Notes: generated from the sequence alone by a model not told the origin. Shown: positions 18,364 through 27,469, numbered from the stretch's first letter. The stretch: DNA of 64,000 bases from Achromobacter xylosoxidans (GCF_001457475.1 NZ_LN831029.1:5580001-5644000), one strand, 5' to 3'. Numbers and translations: made by a program.

Positions 18364-19326
18364 ATGACGCCGTTTTCCCCGGACGAGGTTATCCGGAAAC
18401 TGACCTCGCGGCTGAAGATGCGCCACCTCATGCTGCTGTTACAAATCGAGCAGCACGGCTCGCTCACCCGGGTGGCCGAGCACATGGCCACCAGCCAGCC
18501 GGCGGTGACCAATGCACTGGCCGAACTGGAAAGCATGTTCGACGTGCCGCTGTTCGAACGCTCGGTGCGCGGCATGACGCCCACGCCGCTGGGCGCGGTG
18601 GTGCTGGCGCGCGCCCGCGCGCTGGTGCACGACCTGGGGCACCTGGTGCAGGAAATGGAAGCCGTGGCCGCCGGCCATGCCGCGCACCTGCACATCGGGG
18701 TGATCCCGTTCGTGTCGGGGCAATTGCTGTCGGCCGCCATCGCCCGCACCATGCCGCAAGGACGCGGCATCACCGCCACCATCCACGAAGGCCAAGGCCC
18801 GGCCTTGCTGCGCCAGTTGCGCGACCACACCCTGGACGTGGTGGTGGGCTGGGCGACTCCGTCGGTGGACCTGGGGCAGATCGACTTCGAAGTGCTGTAC
18901 CACCAGCCGCCGCGCCTGATCGCCAGCCGGCGCCTGGCCGCGCGGCTGGGACGCACGCGGCTGGAATGGAACATGCTGGCCGACCTGGACTGGATCCTGG
19001 GCACGCCGGACAGCCCGATCCGTGAACAGGTGGCCGACATCTTCCTGCGCGCCGGCCTGGCGCCGCCCACGCCCTCGGTGCAAAGCGATTCGTCCAAGCT
19101 GATCGGCGAAATGATCGTCGCCAGCGACCGCGCCGTGTCGATCCTGCCGGCCGACATCGCCGATGAACTGGTGCGTATCGCCGGCGCGGCGATCGTGCCG
19201 TATTCTTTCGACTGGACCTTGCCGCCGATTTCGCTGTTCACCCGCGCCGACGGCTTGCGCCGCAATGTCGACGCCCTGTTCGCGGCGGCCTTGCGCGAGG
19301 TCTTCAGCCGCAACGGACGGGCTTGA
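18364..19326 (+). CDS. LysR family transcriptional regulator
   Basis: This 320-residue regulator has an N-terminal winged helix (KMRHLMLLLQIEQHGSLTRV, SQPAVTNALAELE, LFERSVRGMTPT) and a periplasmic-binding-like effector domain. The layout, with KLTSRLKMRHL at the start, resembles the GbpR/CbbR-like branch that controls sugar and organic acid genes. It is divergent from maeB, so a role in malate or C4 metabolism is likely but unproven. ATG 18364 is used; a TTG two codons upstream is possible. The AraC gene follows 39 bases later in the same direction. Confidence 0.85.
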   Translation: MTPFSPDEVIRKLTSRLKMRHLMLLLQIEQHGSLTRVAEHMATSQPAVTNALAELESMFDVPLFERSVRGMTPTPLGAVVLARARALVHDLGHLVQEMEAVAAGHAAHLHIGVIPFVSGQLLSAAIARTMPQGRGITATIHEGQGPALLRQLRDHTLDVVVGWATPSVDLGQIDFEVLYHQPPRLIASRRLAARLGRTRLEWNMLADLDWILGTPDSPIREQVADIFLRAGLAPPTPSVQSDSSKLIGEMIVASDRAVSILPADIADELVRIAGAAIVPYSFDWTLPPISLFTRADGLRRNVDALFAAALREVFSRNGRA

Positions 19327-19365
19327 GCCGGCCCGCCAAGATACCGGCACACAACGGAATCCGCC

Positions 19366-20160
19366 ATGCACGCCAACCAATTCGTCATGCAGCGCAGCGC
19401 CCTGGCCGGCGTGCAGGCGGTGGCCGCGCGCAGCGCCCGGACGTTTGCGCGGCATACGCACGAGCAGTTCGGCATCGGCGTGTTGCGGCTGGGAGGCCAG
19501 GCCTCGCACAGCGGCCGCGGCCAGGTCGAGGCCGGCCCGGGCCAGGTGATCACCGTGAATCCCGGCGAGGTGCACGACGGCGCGCCCATCGGCGGCGAAC
19601 GCGCCTGGCAGATGCTGTACCTGGATCCGGCGGTGGTGGCCGAGGCGGTGGACGGCCTGCCCGCCGGGGCCGGCTTCGAATTCGAGCATCCGGTGCTGGA
19701 CGCGCCGGCGCTGGCGGCGGACCTGCTGGCGCTGTATGCGCAGGTCACCGCCGCCGCCGAGCCGCTGGCCTGCGACACACTGCTGCTGCGGGTACTGGCG
19801 CGCGCCGGCCGCCAGGGCGCCCGCGCGCCCCGGCCCGGCGCTCCCGCGGCCATCCGCCACGCGCTAGGCCTGATCGATGACGCGCCCGCCGCCGCGCTGT
19901 CGCTGGCCGACCTGGCCCGGGCCTGCGGCCTGAGCCGCTTCCAGGTGCTGCGCGCCTTCCACCGCGCCACCGGCATGACGCCGCACGCCTACCAGGTGCA
20001 GCGCCGCCTGCTGCTGGCGCGCCACCTGCTGCGCCAGGGGATGGCGCTGGCCGACACCGCCGCGGCCGCCGGCTTCTCCGACCAGAGCCACATGACGCGG
20101 CTGTTCTCGCGCGCCTATGGCCTGTCACCCGGACGCTACGCCTTGGCCGCTGCGCACTGA
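19366..20160 (+). CDS. AraC family transcriptional regulator
   Basis: This 264-residue regulator has an N-terminal cupin-like sensor (ARHTHEQFGIGVL, VITVNPGEVHDG) and a C-terminal double helix-turn-helix (LADLARACGLSRFQVLRAF and DTAAAAGFSDQSHMTRLF), ending LSPGRYALA. The sensor type is common in regulators of exporter genes. Downstream lie an EamA exporter (96 bases) and a B3/B4 protein on the same strand, the likely targets. Confidence 0.88.
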   Translation: MHANQFVMQRSALAGVQAVAARSARTFARHTHEQFGIGVLRLGGQASHSGRGQVEAGPGQVITVNPGEVHDGAPIGGERAWQMLYLDPAVVAEAVDGLPAGAGFEFEHPVLDAPALAADLLALYAQVTAAAEPLACDTLLLRVLARAGRQGARAPRPGAPAAIRHALGLIDDAPAAALSLADLARACGLSRFQVLRAFHRATGMTPHAYQVQRRLLLARHLLRQGMALADTAAAAGFSDQSHMTRLFSRAYGLSPGRYALAAAH

Positions 20161-20256
20161 GGGCCTTGGCAAGCGCGACCGCGCTGCAATTTCGTTCAAG
20201 ACCGCAAGCGCCGGCCGCGCCTACGCTGCGGCCTTGTCCCGACTCCGGCCCTCTCC

Positions 20257-21144
20257 ATGAACCGAACCCAAGGGTATGCCTGCCTGGCCGCCGCCATGGC
20301 GCTGGTGGGCAGCACCGTCGTTGCCAGCAAGATCATCGCCGCCGGGCTGCCGCCTTTCACCGCCACCGCCATGCGCTTTGCGCTGGCGCTGCCCTGTTTC
20401 GCGCTGCTGGGCTGGCTGGCCGGCGCGCGCCTGCCGCGCCTGGACCGGCGCGACTGGCTGCTGCTGGCGGCGCAGGCCGTCGCCGGCAGCGTCGGTTACA
20501 CCACCCTGCTGATCGCCGGCCTGCGGCGCACCTCGGCGGTGGACGGCGGCGTCATCCTGGGCACCCTGCCGCTGGTGTCGGCCGCCGTCGCCATCGCGGT
20601 GCTGGGCGAGCGGCCGGGCAAGGCCACGCTGCTGGCCATCGCCACGGCGGCGGCCGGCGTCTGGTTGATGACGCACGGCGATGCGGCATCTGGCGCCGGC
20701 TCGTGGATCGGCAATGCGCTGGTGTTGGGCGCGGTGCTGTGCGAGGGCCTTTTCATCCTGCTGCAGAAGCGGTTGCGCGCGCCGGTGCCGCCGCTGGCGC
20801 TGTCGACCTTGATGTGCGCCATCGGCCTGGCCGTGTGCCTGCCGGCCAGCCTGGCGGAAGCGCCGTGGACGCTGGCGCTTTCCGCCGAGGCCCTGCTGGC
20901 GGTAGCCTATTACGCGCTGGTGCCGACCGTGGCCGGCTTCGTGCTGTGGTACGCCGGCGCCGAGCGTGTCGCAGGGTCGGAAGCCGCCCTGTTCACCGCC
21001 ATCGCGCCGGTATCGGCCGTCCTGCTGGCGGCGCTGCTGCTGGACGAATCCATGTCGGCGCGCCAGCTCGCGGGCATGGCCTGCGTGCTGGGCGCCGTAC
21101 TCATCCTGGGCCGGACCCGCAAACCGGCCACCGTTGCGAGGTAA
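20257..21144 (+). CDS. DMT family (EamA) transporter
   Basis: This 295-residue inner-membrane protein has ten hydrophobic helices in two EamA repeats. Typical stretches are STVVASKIIAAGLPPFTATA and a second-repeat GFVLWYAGAERVAGSEAALF. Members export amino acids or other small metabolites. A basic tail RTRKPATVAR ends it in the cytoplasm. The B3/B4 gene starts 3 bases after the stop, a likely two-gene operon controlled by the upstream AraC protein. Confidence 0.88.
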   Translation: MNRTQGYACLAAAMALVGSTVVASKIIAAGLPPFTATAMRFALALPCFALLGWLAGARLPRLDRRDWLLLAAQAVAGSVGYTTLLIAGLRRTSAVDGGVILGTLPLVSAAVAIAVLGERPGKATLLAIATAAAGVWLMTHGDAASGAGSWIGNALVLGAVLCEGLFILLQKRLRAPVPPLALSTLMCAIGLAVCLPASLAEAPWTLALSAEALLAVAYYALVPTVAGFVLWYAGAERVAGSEAALFTAIAPVSAVLLAALLLDESMSARQLAGMACVLGAVLILGRTRKPATVAR

Positions 21145-21147
21145 TCC

Positions 21148-21849
21148 ATGCTGTTCCGCCACGCGAGCGCCATCTGGCGCGATTATCCCCAACTGTCCGC
21201 CGGCGCCCTGCACGTGCGCGGCATTCATCGGCACGCCGGGGTCGGCGACCGGGCCGCGCCGTTCCTGGAGCGCGCTCGCCAGCGGCTGGCAGGCGCCAGC
21301 GAATCCGACCTGCCGGAAATCCAGGCCTGGCGCCGCGCCTTTGCCAGCATGGGCATCAAGCCCACCCAGTACCGCTGCGCGTCGGAAGCGCTGCTGCGCC
21401 GCCTGCGCAAGGAAGGCTCGATGCCGCCGCTGCATCCGCTGATCGAACTGTGCAACGCGGTCTCCATGGCCTACGCCATCCCGGTCGCGGTGCTGGATGC
21501 GCAGCGCCTGGGATCGGCGCTGGAGGTGCGCTACGCCGACGGCACCGAGCGGTATCTCACGTTCGGCGGCGACACCGAGCATCCGGAACCGGGCGAAGTG
21601 ACCTATGCCGATCCCGAAGGCCGCGCGCACGCCCGCCGCTGGACCAATCGCCAAAGCGGCCTGTCCGCGGTGCATGACGACACGCGCGAGGTGCTGATCG
21701 TGGCCGAGGCCCTGCATGACGGCGCGGCGCGCGACATCGCGCGGCTGACCGGAGAACTGCGCGCGGCGCTGGCCGAGGTGTGGCAGGCGCCGCTGCGCCA
21801 TGCGGTGCTGGATGCGCGCGCGCCGGAATTCGAGGTGCGGCGGGAATGA
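21148..21849 (+). CDS. B3/B4 tRNA-binding domain protein
   Basis: This 233-residue protein corresponds to the stand-alone B3/B4 domain of the phenylalanyl-tRNA synthetase beta chain. Family marks are AWRRAFASMGIKPTQYRCASEALLRRL, described here as residues about 67-93, then LHPLIELCNAVSMAYAIPV and RWTNRQSGLSAV. In the synthetase this fold edits mischarged tRNA; stand-alone versions may act on amino acids or tRNA. It starts 3 bases after an EamA exporter gene, so the pair may deal with an unwanted amino acid. That is inference. Confidence 0.85.
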   Translation: MLFRHASAIWRDYPQLSAGALHVRGIHRHAGVGDRAAPFLERARQRLAGASESDLPEIQAWRRAFASMGIKPTQYRCASEALLRRLRKEGSMPPLHPLIELCNAVSMAYAIPVAVLDAQRLGSALEVRYADGTERYLTFGGDTEHPEPGEVTYADPEGRAHARRWTNRQSGLSAVHDDTREVLIVAEALHDGAARDIARLTGELRAALAEVWQAPLRHAVLDARAPEFEVRRE

Positions 21850-21871
21850 ACCGGCCCGCGCCGGCGCCGCG

Positions 21872-22342
21872 TCAACCGCGGCTGAAGGCCAACGCGAAGT
21901 CGTCGGAAAAGATGTCGGCAAGGGATTGCCGCAAGGCGGCGGCGCGCTCCGCGCCATAGGCGGCTTCGAAGCGGCGCTGCGCGTCTTTCCACAGGCGCTT
22001 GGACTCGGCCAGTTTGTCGCGCCCGGCATCGGTCAATGCCACGCGCCGGCTGCGCCCGTCGCGCTCGTCGCGCGCCATGCGCACGTAGCCGTCGCGCTGC
22101 AGCGGCTTGAGATTGTGCGCCAACGCCGAGCGGTCCAGCACCATGGCGCGCGCCAGGTCGGTCATCGAGGGCGTGCCGGCGCGCGCGATATGAACCAGGA
22201 TCGAATGCTGGGATACCTTCAGGCCGCAGGGCGCCAGCACCGTGTCGTACAGCTGCGAAACGCGCCGGGTGGCCTTGCGCAGGGCGGCACCGTTGCAGAC
22301 CAGCGGGTCCTGGGGAATGGCGGAGGAATCGGCGTCGGACAT
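21872..22342 (-). CDS. MarR family transcriptional regulator
   Basis: This 156-residue regulator has a winged helix-turn-helix of the MarR fold: LKVSQHSILVHIARAG, SMTDLARAMVLDRSALAHNL, a basic wing ARDERDGRSRRVALT and flanking dimer helices. It is divergent from a MATE efflux gene with 175 bases between, which carries AT-rich palindromes and a TTGACA element. Repression of the exporter is the natural reading. I used ATG 22342; a TTG at 22360 is an alternative start. Confidence 0.88.
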   Translation of the reverse strand: MSDADSSAIPQDPLVCNGAALRKATRRVSQLYDTVLAPCGLKVSQHSILVHIARAGTPSMTDLARAMVLDRSALAHNLKPLQRDGYVRMARDERDGRSRRVALTDAGRDKLAESKRLWKDAQRRFEAAYGAERAAALRQSLADIFSDDFALAFSRG

Positions 22343-22457
22343 GGCGGATACGGACGGCAAAAGGAAAGGCGCGCGCCAGCGGGCAGGTTCACCGGACGAG
22401 CCGGGCGCGGCAAGTCCATAACGCTACTGCCGCGCGCCGTCCCAGTCCAGCCCGATG

Positions 22458-22491
22458 TTGACATATATTGGCATATGCACGTAAATTTTAC
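22458..22491 (+). promoter_or_regulatory. MATE gene promoter with palindromes
   Basis: TTGACA (22458-22463) is a perfect -35. GCATATGC (22471-22478) and GTAAATTTTAC (22481-22491) are adjacent palindromes lying where a -10 (TAAATT, 18-base spacing) would be. These are the likely targets of the divergent MarR protein. The stretch is clearly AT-rich against its surroundings. Confidence 0.6.
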
Positions 22492-22517
22492 GCACCCTTC
22501 CCTCCGGCCGCCAGATC

Positions 22518-23927
22518 ATGTCCGCCACCTCCGCCGCCACGCCTCGCCCCGCCAACGCGCGCCTGCAGGCGATGCTGCACGCGCCGATCGCGCCCACGCT
22601 GGCCCGGCTGGCCTGGCCCAATATCCTGATGATGCTGGCGCAGTCCGCCACCGGCCTGATCGAAACCTGGTTCCTGGCGCGCCTGGGAACGCCGGTGCTG
22701 GCCGGCGTGGCGCTGGTGGTGCCGGTACTGATGCTGATGCAGAACATGTCCCAGGGCGCGATGGGCGGCGGCATTTCGGCGGCCGTCGCCCGTACCCTGG
22801 GCGCGGGACGGCAACGGGAGGCCGACCAGTTGGTGCTGCACGCGGTCGTCCTGAACGCCGCGCTCGGCATCGTATTCTGCGCGCTGCTGCTGGCGTTCGG
22901 GCCGCAGTTGTACCGCGCCCTGGGCGCCGAAGGCGCGACGCTGGACGCGGCGCTGGCCTACTCCAACGTCATCTTTGGCGGCATCGTGCTGATGTGGCTG
23001 ATGAACGCCTTTGCCAGCGTCATCCGCGGCACCGGCAACATGCTGGTGCCGGGCGCGGTGATCTGCGGCGGCGCGGCGCTCCTGGTACCGCTGTCGCCCT
23101 GCCTGATCTTCGGCTGGGGACCGTTTCCGGCGCTGGGGGTGGCGGGAGGCGGCTGGGCATTGGTCACGTACTACGCGGCGGGCACCCTGGTGCTGGGCGG
23201 CTATTGCCTGAGCGGCCGCAATGCCGCGCGGCTGACGCGCAGCCGCCTGCACCTGAGCCTGATGCGCAGCATTCTGCGGGTGGGCGCGCTGGCCACGCTC
23301 AACCCCTTGCTCACCAACGGCCTGGTGGCATTGACGGTGGCGCTGGTGGGCGCCTACGCCGGCACCGCGGCGGTGGCCGGCTACGGCATCGCGGTGCGGC
23401 TGGAATACCTGATGATTCCGCTGGCGTTCGGCCTGGGCGCGCCGATGGTGGCGATGGTCGGCGCCAACATCGGCGCCGGCCAGCCGGAACGGGCGCTGCG
23501 CATCGCGCTGACCGGCGGCGCCATGGCGTTCGCGCTGGCCGAGGTCATCGGCCTGGCGGCGGCGCTCTTTCCGGAAGCGTGGCTGCGCCTGTTCGGCGCG
23601 CAGGACCACATGCTGGCCACGGGCGCCGCGTACCTGCGTATCGTGGGTCCGGTCTACGGCTTCTTCGCGCTGGGCTTCTCGATGTATTTCGCCTCGCAGG
23701 GCGCGGGACGCTTGAAGTGGCCGCTGTGGGCCGGCGTGCTGCGCCTGGCCATCGCAATCGGCCTGGGCGGCGCGGTGCTGCGCCTGACAGGGTCGCTCGC
23801 GGGGTTCTTCGCGGTCGCGGCGCTGGCCATGGCGGTGTACGGGCTGGTGATCCTGGCCGCCGTGGCATCGGGGTCGTGGTTCGAACGCGGCCATCTGCGC
23901 CGGCCTGGCGTGCTGTCCCAACGCTGA
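22518..23927 (+). CDS. MATE family efflux transporter
   Basis: This 469-residue inner-membrane protein has twelve helices in two MatE repeats (PTLARLAWPNILMMLAQSATG at the first helix, and GALATLNPLLTNGLVALTVA opening the second half). MATE carriers expel drugs and cationic compounds using Na+ or H+ gradients. Length is typical (about 460). The divergent MarR gene and the operator-like promoter suggest inducible expression. It is convergent with a LysR gene 10 bases downstream. Confidence 0.9.
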   Translation: MSATSAATPRPANARLQAMLHAPIAPTLARLAWPNILMMLAQSATGLIETWFLARLGTPVLAGVALVVPVLMLMQNMSQGAMGGGISAAVARTLGAGRQREADQLVLHAVVLNAALGIVFCALLLAFGPQLYRALGAEGATLDAALAYSNVIFGGIVLMWLMNAFASVIRGTGNMLVPGAVICGGAALLVPLSPCLIFGWGPFPALGVAGGGWALVTYYAAGTLVLGGYCLSGRNAARLTRSRLHLSLMRSILRVGALATLNPLLTNGLVALTVALVGAYAGTAAVAGYGIAVRLEYLMIPLAFGLGAPMVAMVGANIGAGQPERALRIALTGGAMAFALAEVIGLAAALFPEAWLRLFGAQDHMLATGAAYLRIVGPVYGFFALGFSMYFASQGAGRLKWPLWAGVLRLAIAIGLGGAVLRLTGSLAGFFAVAALAMAVYGLVILAAVASGSWFERGHLRRPGVLSQR

Positions 23928-23937
23928 GCCGCGCAGG

Positions 23938-24828
23938 CTACGACCGCGGCGCGTCGCGCAGCGCGTAGGCGACCAGTTGCTGGGCGTAGGCCGGCAGTTC
24001 GCCGCGCACGCACAGCACCAGGTCGCGCCTGGCCCAGTCGTCCGCCAGCGCGAGGCGACGCACGCCCGCCGCGCGACCATGGCGCACGGCGGCGACGCGC
24101 GGCATGATGGCGATGCCCACGCCCTGGCCCACCAGGCGGCAGACCGCATCGAAGCTGCGCAGGCGCACCCGGTACGACAGTACCTTGCCGCCGCGGCGCG
24201 CATGGTGGGCGATGTGTTCCTGCAAGGCGCTGCCCTCCACCAGGCCGACGAATTCCTCGTCCGCGACGTCGGCCAGCAGCGCCGTCTCGCGGCCCGCCAG
24301 GCGATGGTCCGGCGGCACCACCAGCGCCAGCGGATCATGGCGAAAACGCGCCACCTGCAGGCCCTGCAGGTCGGTCGAATCGGCCAGCACGCCGATGTCG
24401 CAGGTGCCGGCGCGCAGGGCGTCGGCGATTTCGTAGCTGAGGCGCTCTTGCAGATCCACCGACACGCGCGGGTGATCCTTGAGGAAGTCGCCCAGCACGG
24501 CCGGCAGATATTCGCTGAGGGCGGTGGTGTTGCACAGCACCCGCACATGGCCCTTGAGCCCCTGCCCGTAATGATCCAGCTCGCCGCGCATCCGGTCCAT
24601 CTGCGCCAGCACCAGGCGCGCGTGATGCGCCAGCGTGCGCCCCGCCGGCGTGGCCTGCACGCCGCGGTGCTCGCGCAGCAGCAGCGGCACGCCCAGCGTT
24701 TCCTCCATGCCGCGGATACGCTCGCTGGCCGACGCCAGCGTCATGTGCGAACGCCGCGCGCCGGCCGTGATGGAACCGGTTTCCTGCACATTGAGGAAGA
24801 GCCGCAGATCGGTAAGGTCGAAGCGCAT
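23938..24828 (-). CDS. LysR family transcriptional regulator
   Basis: This 296-residue LysR protein has the N-terminal HTH (LTDLRLFLNVQETGSITAGA, RSHMTLASASERIRGMEE, LLLREHRGVQATPAG) and a full effector-binding domain. It is divergent from the short secreted protein/TauE-SafE pair at 24953-26130, 124 bases away, and may control sulfur or organic-acid export through that pair. The effector is unknown. Confidence 0.88.
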   Translation of the reverse strand: MRFDLTDLRLFLNVQETGSITAGARRSHMTLASASERIRGMEETLGVPLLLREHRGVQATPAGRTLAHHARLVLAQMDRMRGELDHYGQGLKGHVRVLCNTTALSEYLPAVLGDFLKDHPRVSVDLQERLSYEIADALRAGTCDIGVLADSTDLQGLQVARFRHDPLALVVPPDHRLAGRETALLADVADEEFVGLVEGSALQEHIAHHARRGGKVLSYRVRLRSFDAVCRLVGQGVGIAIMPRVAAVRHGRAAGVRRLALADDWARRDLVLCVRGELPAYAQQLVAYALRDAPRS

Positions 24829-24952
24829 GGCAAAAAGCGTAGCACGCCAGGCTCAGGCGCTTCCATAGGCTGCCTACGCCAGATCCCGATAGGGAGACGT
24901 CGCGCCACGGGCGCAGAATGGCGCCATCCATCATCGAAAACGGGGTTTTCCA

Positions 24953-25363
24953 ATGACACATGCCATCACCGGCCGCGCGGCCAGCGCCTGGTGCGCGGCG
25001 CTGCTCGCGGCGCTGGCGCTGCACTCCTCAGGCCGGGCCGAAGCCAACAATGCCCTGTCGGCCTATGCCACGCCGGTGCAGAAGTATGCGCTGGCGCTGG
25101 AGGCCCAGACACAGGGCGACTACCCCGCCATGCTGGCCTGGTTGCGGGCGGCGGCGCGCGAAGGCCACGCACCGGCCCAGCGCATGCTCGGCATTGCATT
25201 GATCGGCGGTCCGGCCCTGTACGGCGCCGGGCAGCCCGCCGACCTCTGCGAAGGCCGCCAATGGCTGCTGCGCGCAGCCGGCCAGGGCGCGGGCGACGAC
25301 GTCGCCTACGCCCTGTTCGGCCGGCCGCGCGACGCGCTGACCGCGCACTGCGAGGCCGCATGA
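24953..25363 (+). CDS. Small secreted Sel1-like protein
   Basis: This 136-residue protein has a signal peptide (WCAALLAALALHSSGRAEA). One and a half Sel1/TPR-like helical repeats follow: YPAMLAWLRAAAREGHAPAQRMLG and CEGRQWLLRAAGQGAGDDVAYALFG. Sel1 repeats mediate protein contacts in the periplasm. The TGA stop overlaps the ATG of the TauE/SafE transporter gene (ATGA), which implies coupled translation. ATG 24953 gives the signal peptide. Confidence 0.7.
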   Translation: MTHAITGRAASAWCAALLAALALHSSGRAEANNALSAYATPVQKYALALEAQTQGDYPAMLAWLRAAAREGHAPAQRMLGIALIGGPALYGAGQPADLCEGRQWLLRAAGQGAGDDVAYALFGRPRDALTAHCEAA

Positions 25364-26130
25364 GCGCCAACGACCTGCTGGGCGCGGGCACGCCCGCGTT
25401 GCTGGCCGCGACCGCCGCGGTATTCGTGCTGGCCGGCGTGGTCAAGGGCGTGGTCGGCCTGGGCCTGCCGACCATTTCCATGGCCATGCTGGCGCTGATC
25501 ATGGCGCCCGCGCAGGCCGCCGCGCTGCTGATCGTGCCGTCGCTCATCACCAACCTGTGGCAGGCGCGGCCGTGGCCGACGTTGATGCGGCTATTTCGCC
25601 GCATCGCCACCCTGCAGGCGGGCGTCTGCGCCGGCACCCTGGCCGGCGCCGCATGGTTCGGCGCCCCCGCCGGCCATTGGGCCAGCGTGTGCCTGGGCGT
25701 CGCCCTGGTGGCGTATGCGGCCTGGGGGCTGTTCGGCACGCCGCCCGCGGTGCCTGCGCGGCACGAGGGCGCTCTGGGCGCCGTGGTGGGCACGATCACC
25801 GGCCTCATCACCGCGGCTACCGGCGTGTTCGTGATTCCCGCCGTGCCCTACCTGCAAGCGTTGCACCTGGACAAGGACGGCCTGATCCAGGCGATGGGCA
25901 TCTCGTTCACGGTGTCCACCGTCGCCCTGGCGGCGGGCCTGTGGCTGAACGGCAGCTATACGCCAGGCGCCGCGGGCGCCTCGGTATTGATGCTGTTGCC
26001 GGCCCTGGCCGGCATGGCCCTGGGCCAGTGGTTGCGCGGCCGTCTGTCGGCGCGCGCCTTCAGGCAGTGCTTCATGGTCAGCCTGGCGCTGCTGGGCGCC
26101 TACCAGGTGGCGCAGGGCCTGGCCGGGTAG
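25360..26130 (+). CDS. TauE/SafE family membrane transporter
   Basis: This 256-residue protein has about eight helices and the TauE/SafE pattern: VFVLAGVVKGVVGLGLPTIS in the first half and GTITGLITAATGVFVIPAVPYL in the second. Family members move sulfite, sulfoacetate or other organosulfur anions across the inner membrane. ATG 25360 overlaps the stop of the preceding Sel1-like gene by 4 bases. It converges with an SDR gene; a bulged GC hairpin (26130-26163) spans the gap. Confidence 0.87.
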   Translation: MSANDLLGAGTPALLAATAAVFVLAGVVKGVVGLGLPTISMAMLALIMAPAQAAALLIVPSLITNLWQARPWPTLMRLFRRIATLQAGVCAGTLAGAAWFGAPAGHWASVCLGVALVAYAAWGLFGTPPAVPARHEGALGAVVGTITGLITAATGVFVIPAVPYLQALHLDKDGLIQAMGISFTVSTVALAAGLWLNGSYTPGAAGASVLMLLPALAGMALGQWLRGRLSARAFRQCFMVSLALLGAYQVAQGLAG

Positions 26131-26146
26131 GCGCCCTGGCCGGGCG

Positions 26147-26956
26147 TCAGGCGGCCAGGCGCCGTTCGTCGACGAAGCCGATCGACACGGACATCTCGCG
26201 CCAGCGCGCCAGCTCCTGCTGCACCGACTGGATCTTGCCGCGCGCCTGGTCGAAGGCGTCGCGCCCCAGGAACAGATGCAGCGGGGCGTACTGCGCCTGC
26301 GCCGCCTGGATCAAGGCGCGCGCCGCCTTGGACGGGTCGCCGGCGGGGGGATGCCCCAGGCCGGCGCCGGCCTCGGGATGCGCCCCCTCCGCCCGCGCCC
26401 GCATCGCGCCGGGGTAGACCAGCGACACGCGCACGCCGTGCGGCGCGGCTTCCAGGGCCAGCGTTTCGCTCAATCCGCTGACGGCGAACTTGGCGGCGCT
26501 GTAGGCGCCCCAGCCCGCGCTGCCGCCATCGAACCCCAGGATCGACGAGATGTTGAACACATGGCCGCCGCGCTGCGCCCGCAGCCGCGGCATCACCGCG
26601 CGCACCACGTTCAACACGCCGAAGACATTGATGTCGAAGCTGTCGCGCAGCTCGGCGTCCGACAGGGTTTCCAGCGCGCCGGCCAGGCCATGGCCGGCGT
26701 TGTTGACCACCACGTCGATGCGGCCGAACGCTGCCACGGTGGTGTCCACCGCGCGGCGCACATTGCCCTCGTCGGCCAGGTTCACTTCCAGCGGCAGGAA
26801 GCGGCCTTCAAGCTTGGCGCCCACCGCGTCCATCAGCGCATCGACGTCGCGCGACGTGGCCGCGACCTTGTGGCCCTGGTCGAGCAGCATCCGGACCAGC
26901 GCCAGGCCCAGGCCGCCGGAGGCGCCCGTCACAAACCAGATTTTTTCGGTGCTCAT
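26147..26956 (-). CDS. Short-chain dehydrogenase/reductase
   Basis: This 269-residue classical SDR has the cofactor motif TGASGGLG (about residues 9-16), NNAGHG, catalytic Ser in NISSILG and the YSAAK active-site Tyr/Lys. It resembles the group that acts on small ketones or aldehydes with NADP(H). Starting at ATG 26956 with GGAGA 6 bases upstream gives the right N-terminus MSTEKIWFVTG; an upstream in-frame ATG has no such site. The substrate is unknown. Confidence 0.87.
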   Translation of the reverse strand: MSTEKIWFVTGASGGLGLALVRMLLDQGHKVAATSRDVDALMDAVGAKLEGRFLPLEVNLADEGNVRRAVDTTVAAFGRIDVVVNNAGHGLAGALETLSDAELRDSFDINVFGVLNVVRAVMPRLRAQRGGHVFNISSILGFDGGSAGWGAYSAAKFAVSGLSETLALEAAPHGVRVSLVYPGAMRARAEGAHPEAGAGLGHPPAGDPSKAARALIQAAQAQYAPLHLFLGRDAFDQARGKIQSVQQELARWREMSVSIGFVDERRLAA

Positions 26957-27013
26957 GCGATCTCCCTCTGCTTGCGGCGGCCGGCAACACGCCGGCGGCC
27001 CGCTGGCGGCCAC

Positions 27014-27172
27014 GGATTCACGCGGAATACATCGCCCCCAAAGCGTGAGAGGAAGTGTAGGAATCGCGCGTCGGGCAGAACAGGCTCGTTCTTGCGTGAA
27101 ACCTGCCTATTTCTACGGGTTTGCCGGACGGGGCCGTCGCGGCGCCCCGTCCCCGGCGGCCGGGCCCGGATA
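27014..27172. other. Intergenic region, SDR promoter side
   Basis: This stretch between the SDR start and the 50-codon gene shows no coding frame of its own. It includes the leader upstream of the SDR; I see no clear terminator in it. Confidence 0.4.
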
Positions 27173-27325
27173 TCAGCCCAGCGCGCTGCGGTAGTGTTCG
27201 CTGTCAAAGCTCGGCGCGCTGTCGGCCGGCGCGGCATCGGCCGCCGGCACGACGGCGGGAGCGGCGGCATCGACGCCGAAAAGGGAGAGTTCAGCGGTGA
27301 CCAATGCAAGCAGAAGATTCGCCAT
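27173..27325 (-). CDS. 50-residue Ala-rich hypothetical peptide
   Basis: Reading the minus strand from ATG 27325 gives a 50-codon frame ending at TGA 27173. AAAGGA lies 6 bases upstream of the ATG. The peptide begins MANLLLALVTAELSLFG (a single hydrophobic segment), continues as an Ala/Pro/Asp-rich stretch and ends FDSEHYRSALG. GC at third codon positions is high, as in true genes here. I do not recognise it. A 14-bp palindrome lies 47 bases upstream. A small membrane-linked peptide is the simplest reading. Confidence 0.55.
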   Translation of the reverse strand: MANLLLALVTAELSLFGVDAAAPAVVPAADAAPADSAPSFDSEHYRSALG

Positions 27326-27371
27326 GATGATTCCTTTGAGTCAAATGCCCAGACCGGCGGCGGTTGCGCCG

Positions 27372-27385
27372 GTCTTATATAAGAC
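27372..27385. promoter_or_regulatory. 14-bp palindrome upstream of the 50-codon gene
   Basis: GTCTTATATAAGAC is a perfect palindrome in an AT-rich pocket. It lies between the LysR 3' end and the 50-codon gene and resembles GntR-family operators in shape. The regulator is unknown. Confidence 0.55.
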
Positions 27386-27469
27386 ATGGGGCTCATATTG
27401 CTGGGCGCGATGGCGCGCGTCCATTTGGTTTACTCAATCAGGGCGATTGAGGGAACGCAAGGCCGTGGC

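Noticed and set aside
26130..26163. Terminator between the TauE/SafE and SDR genes
   Set aside because: GGCGCCCTGGCC and GGCCAGGCGCC pair with one bulge, but there is no T run and the arms lie in coding ends.
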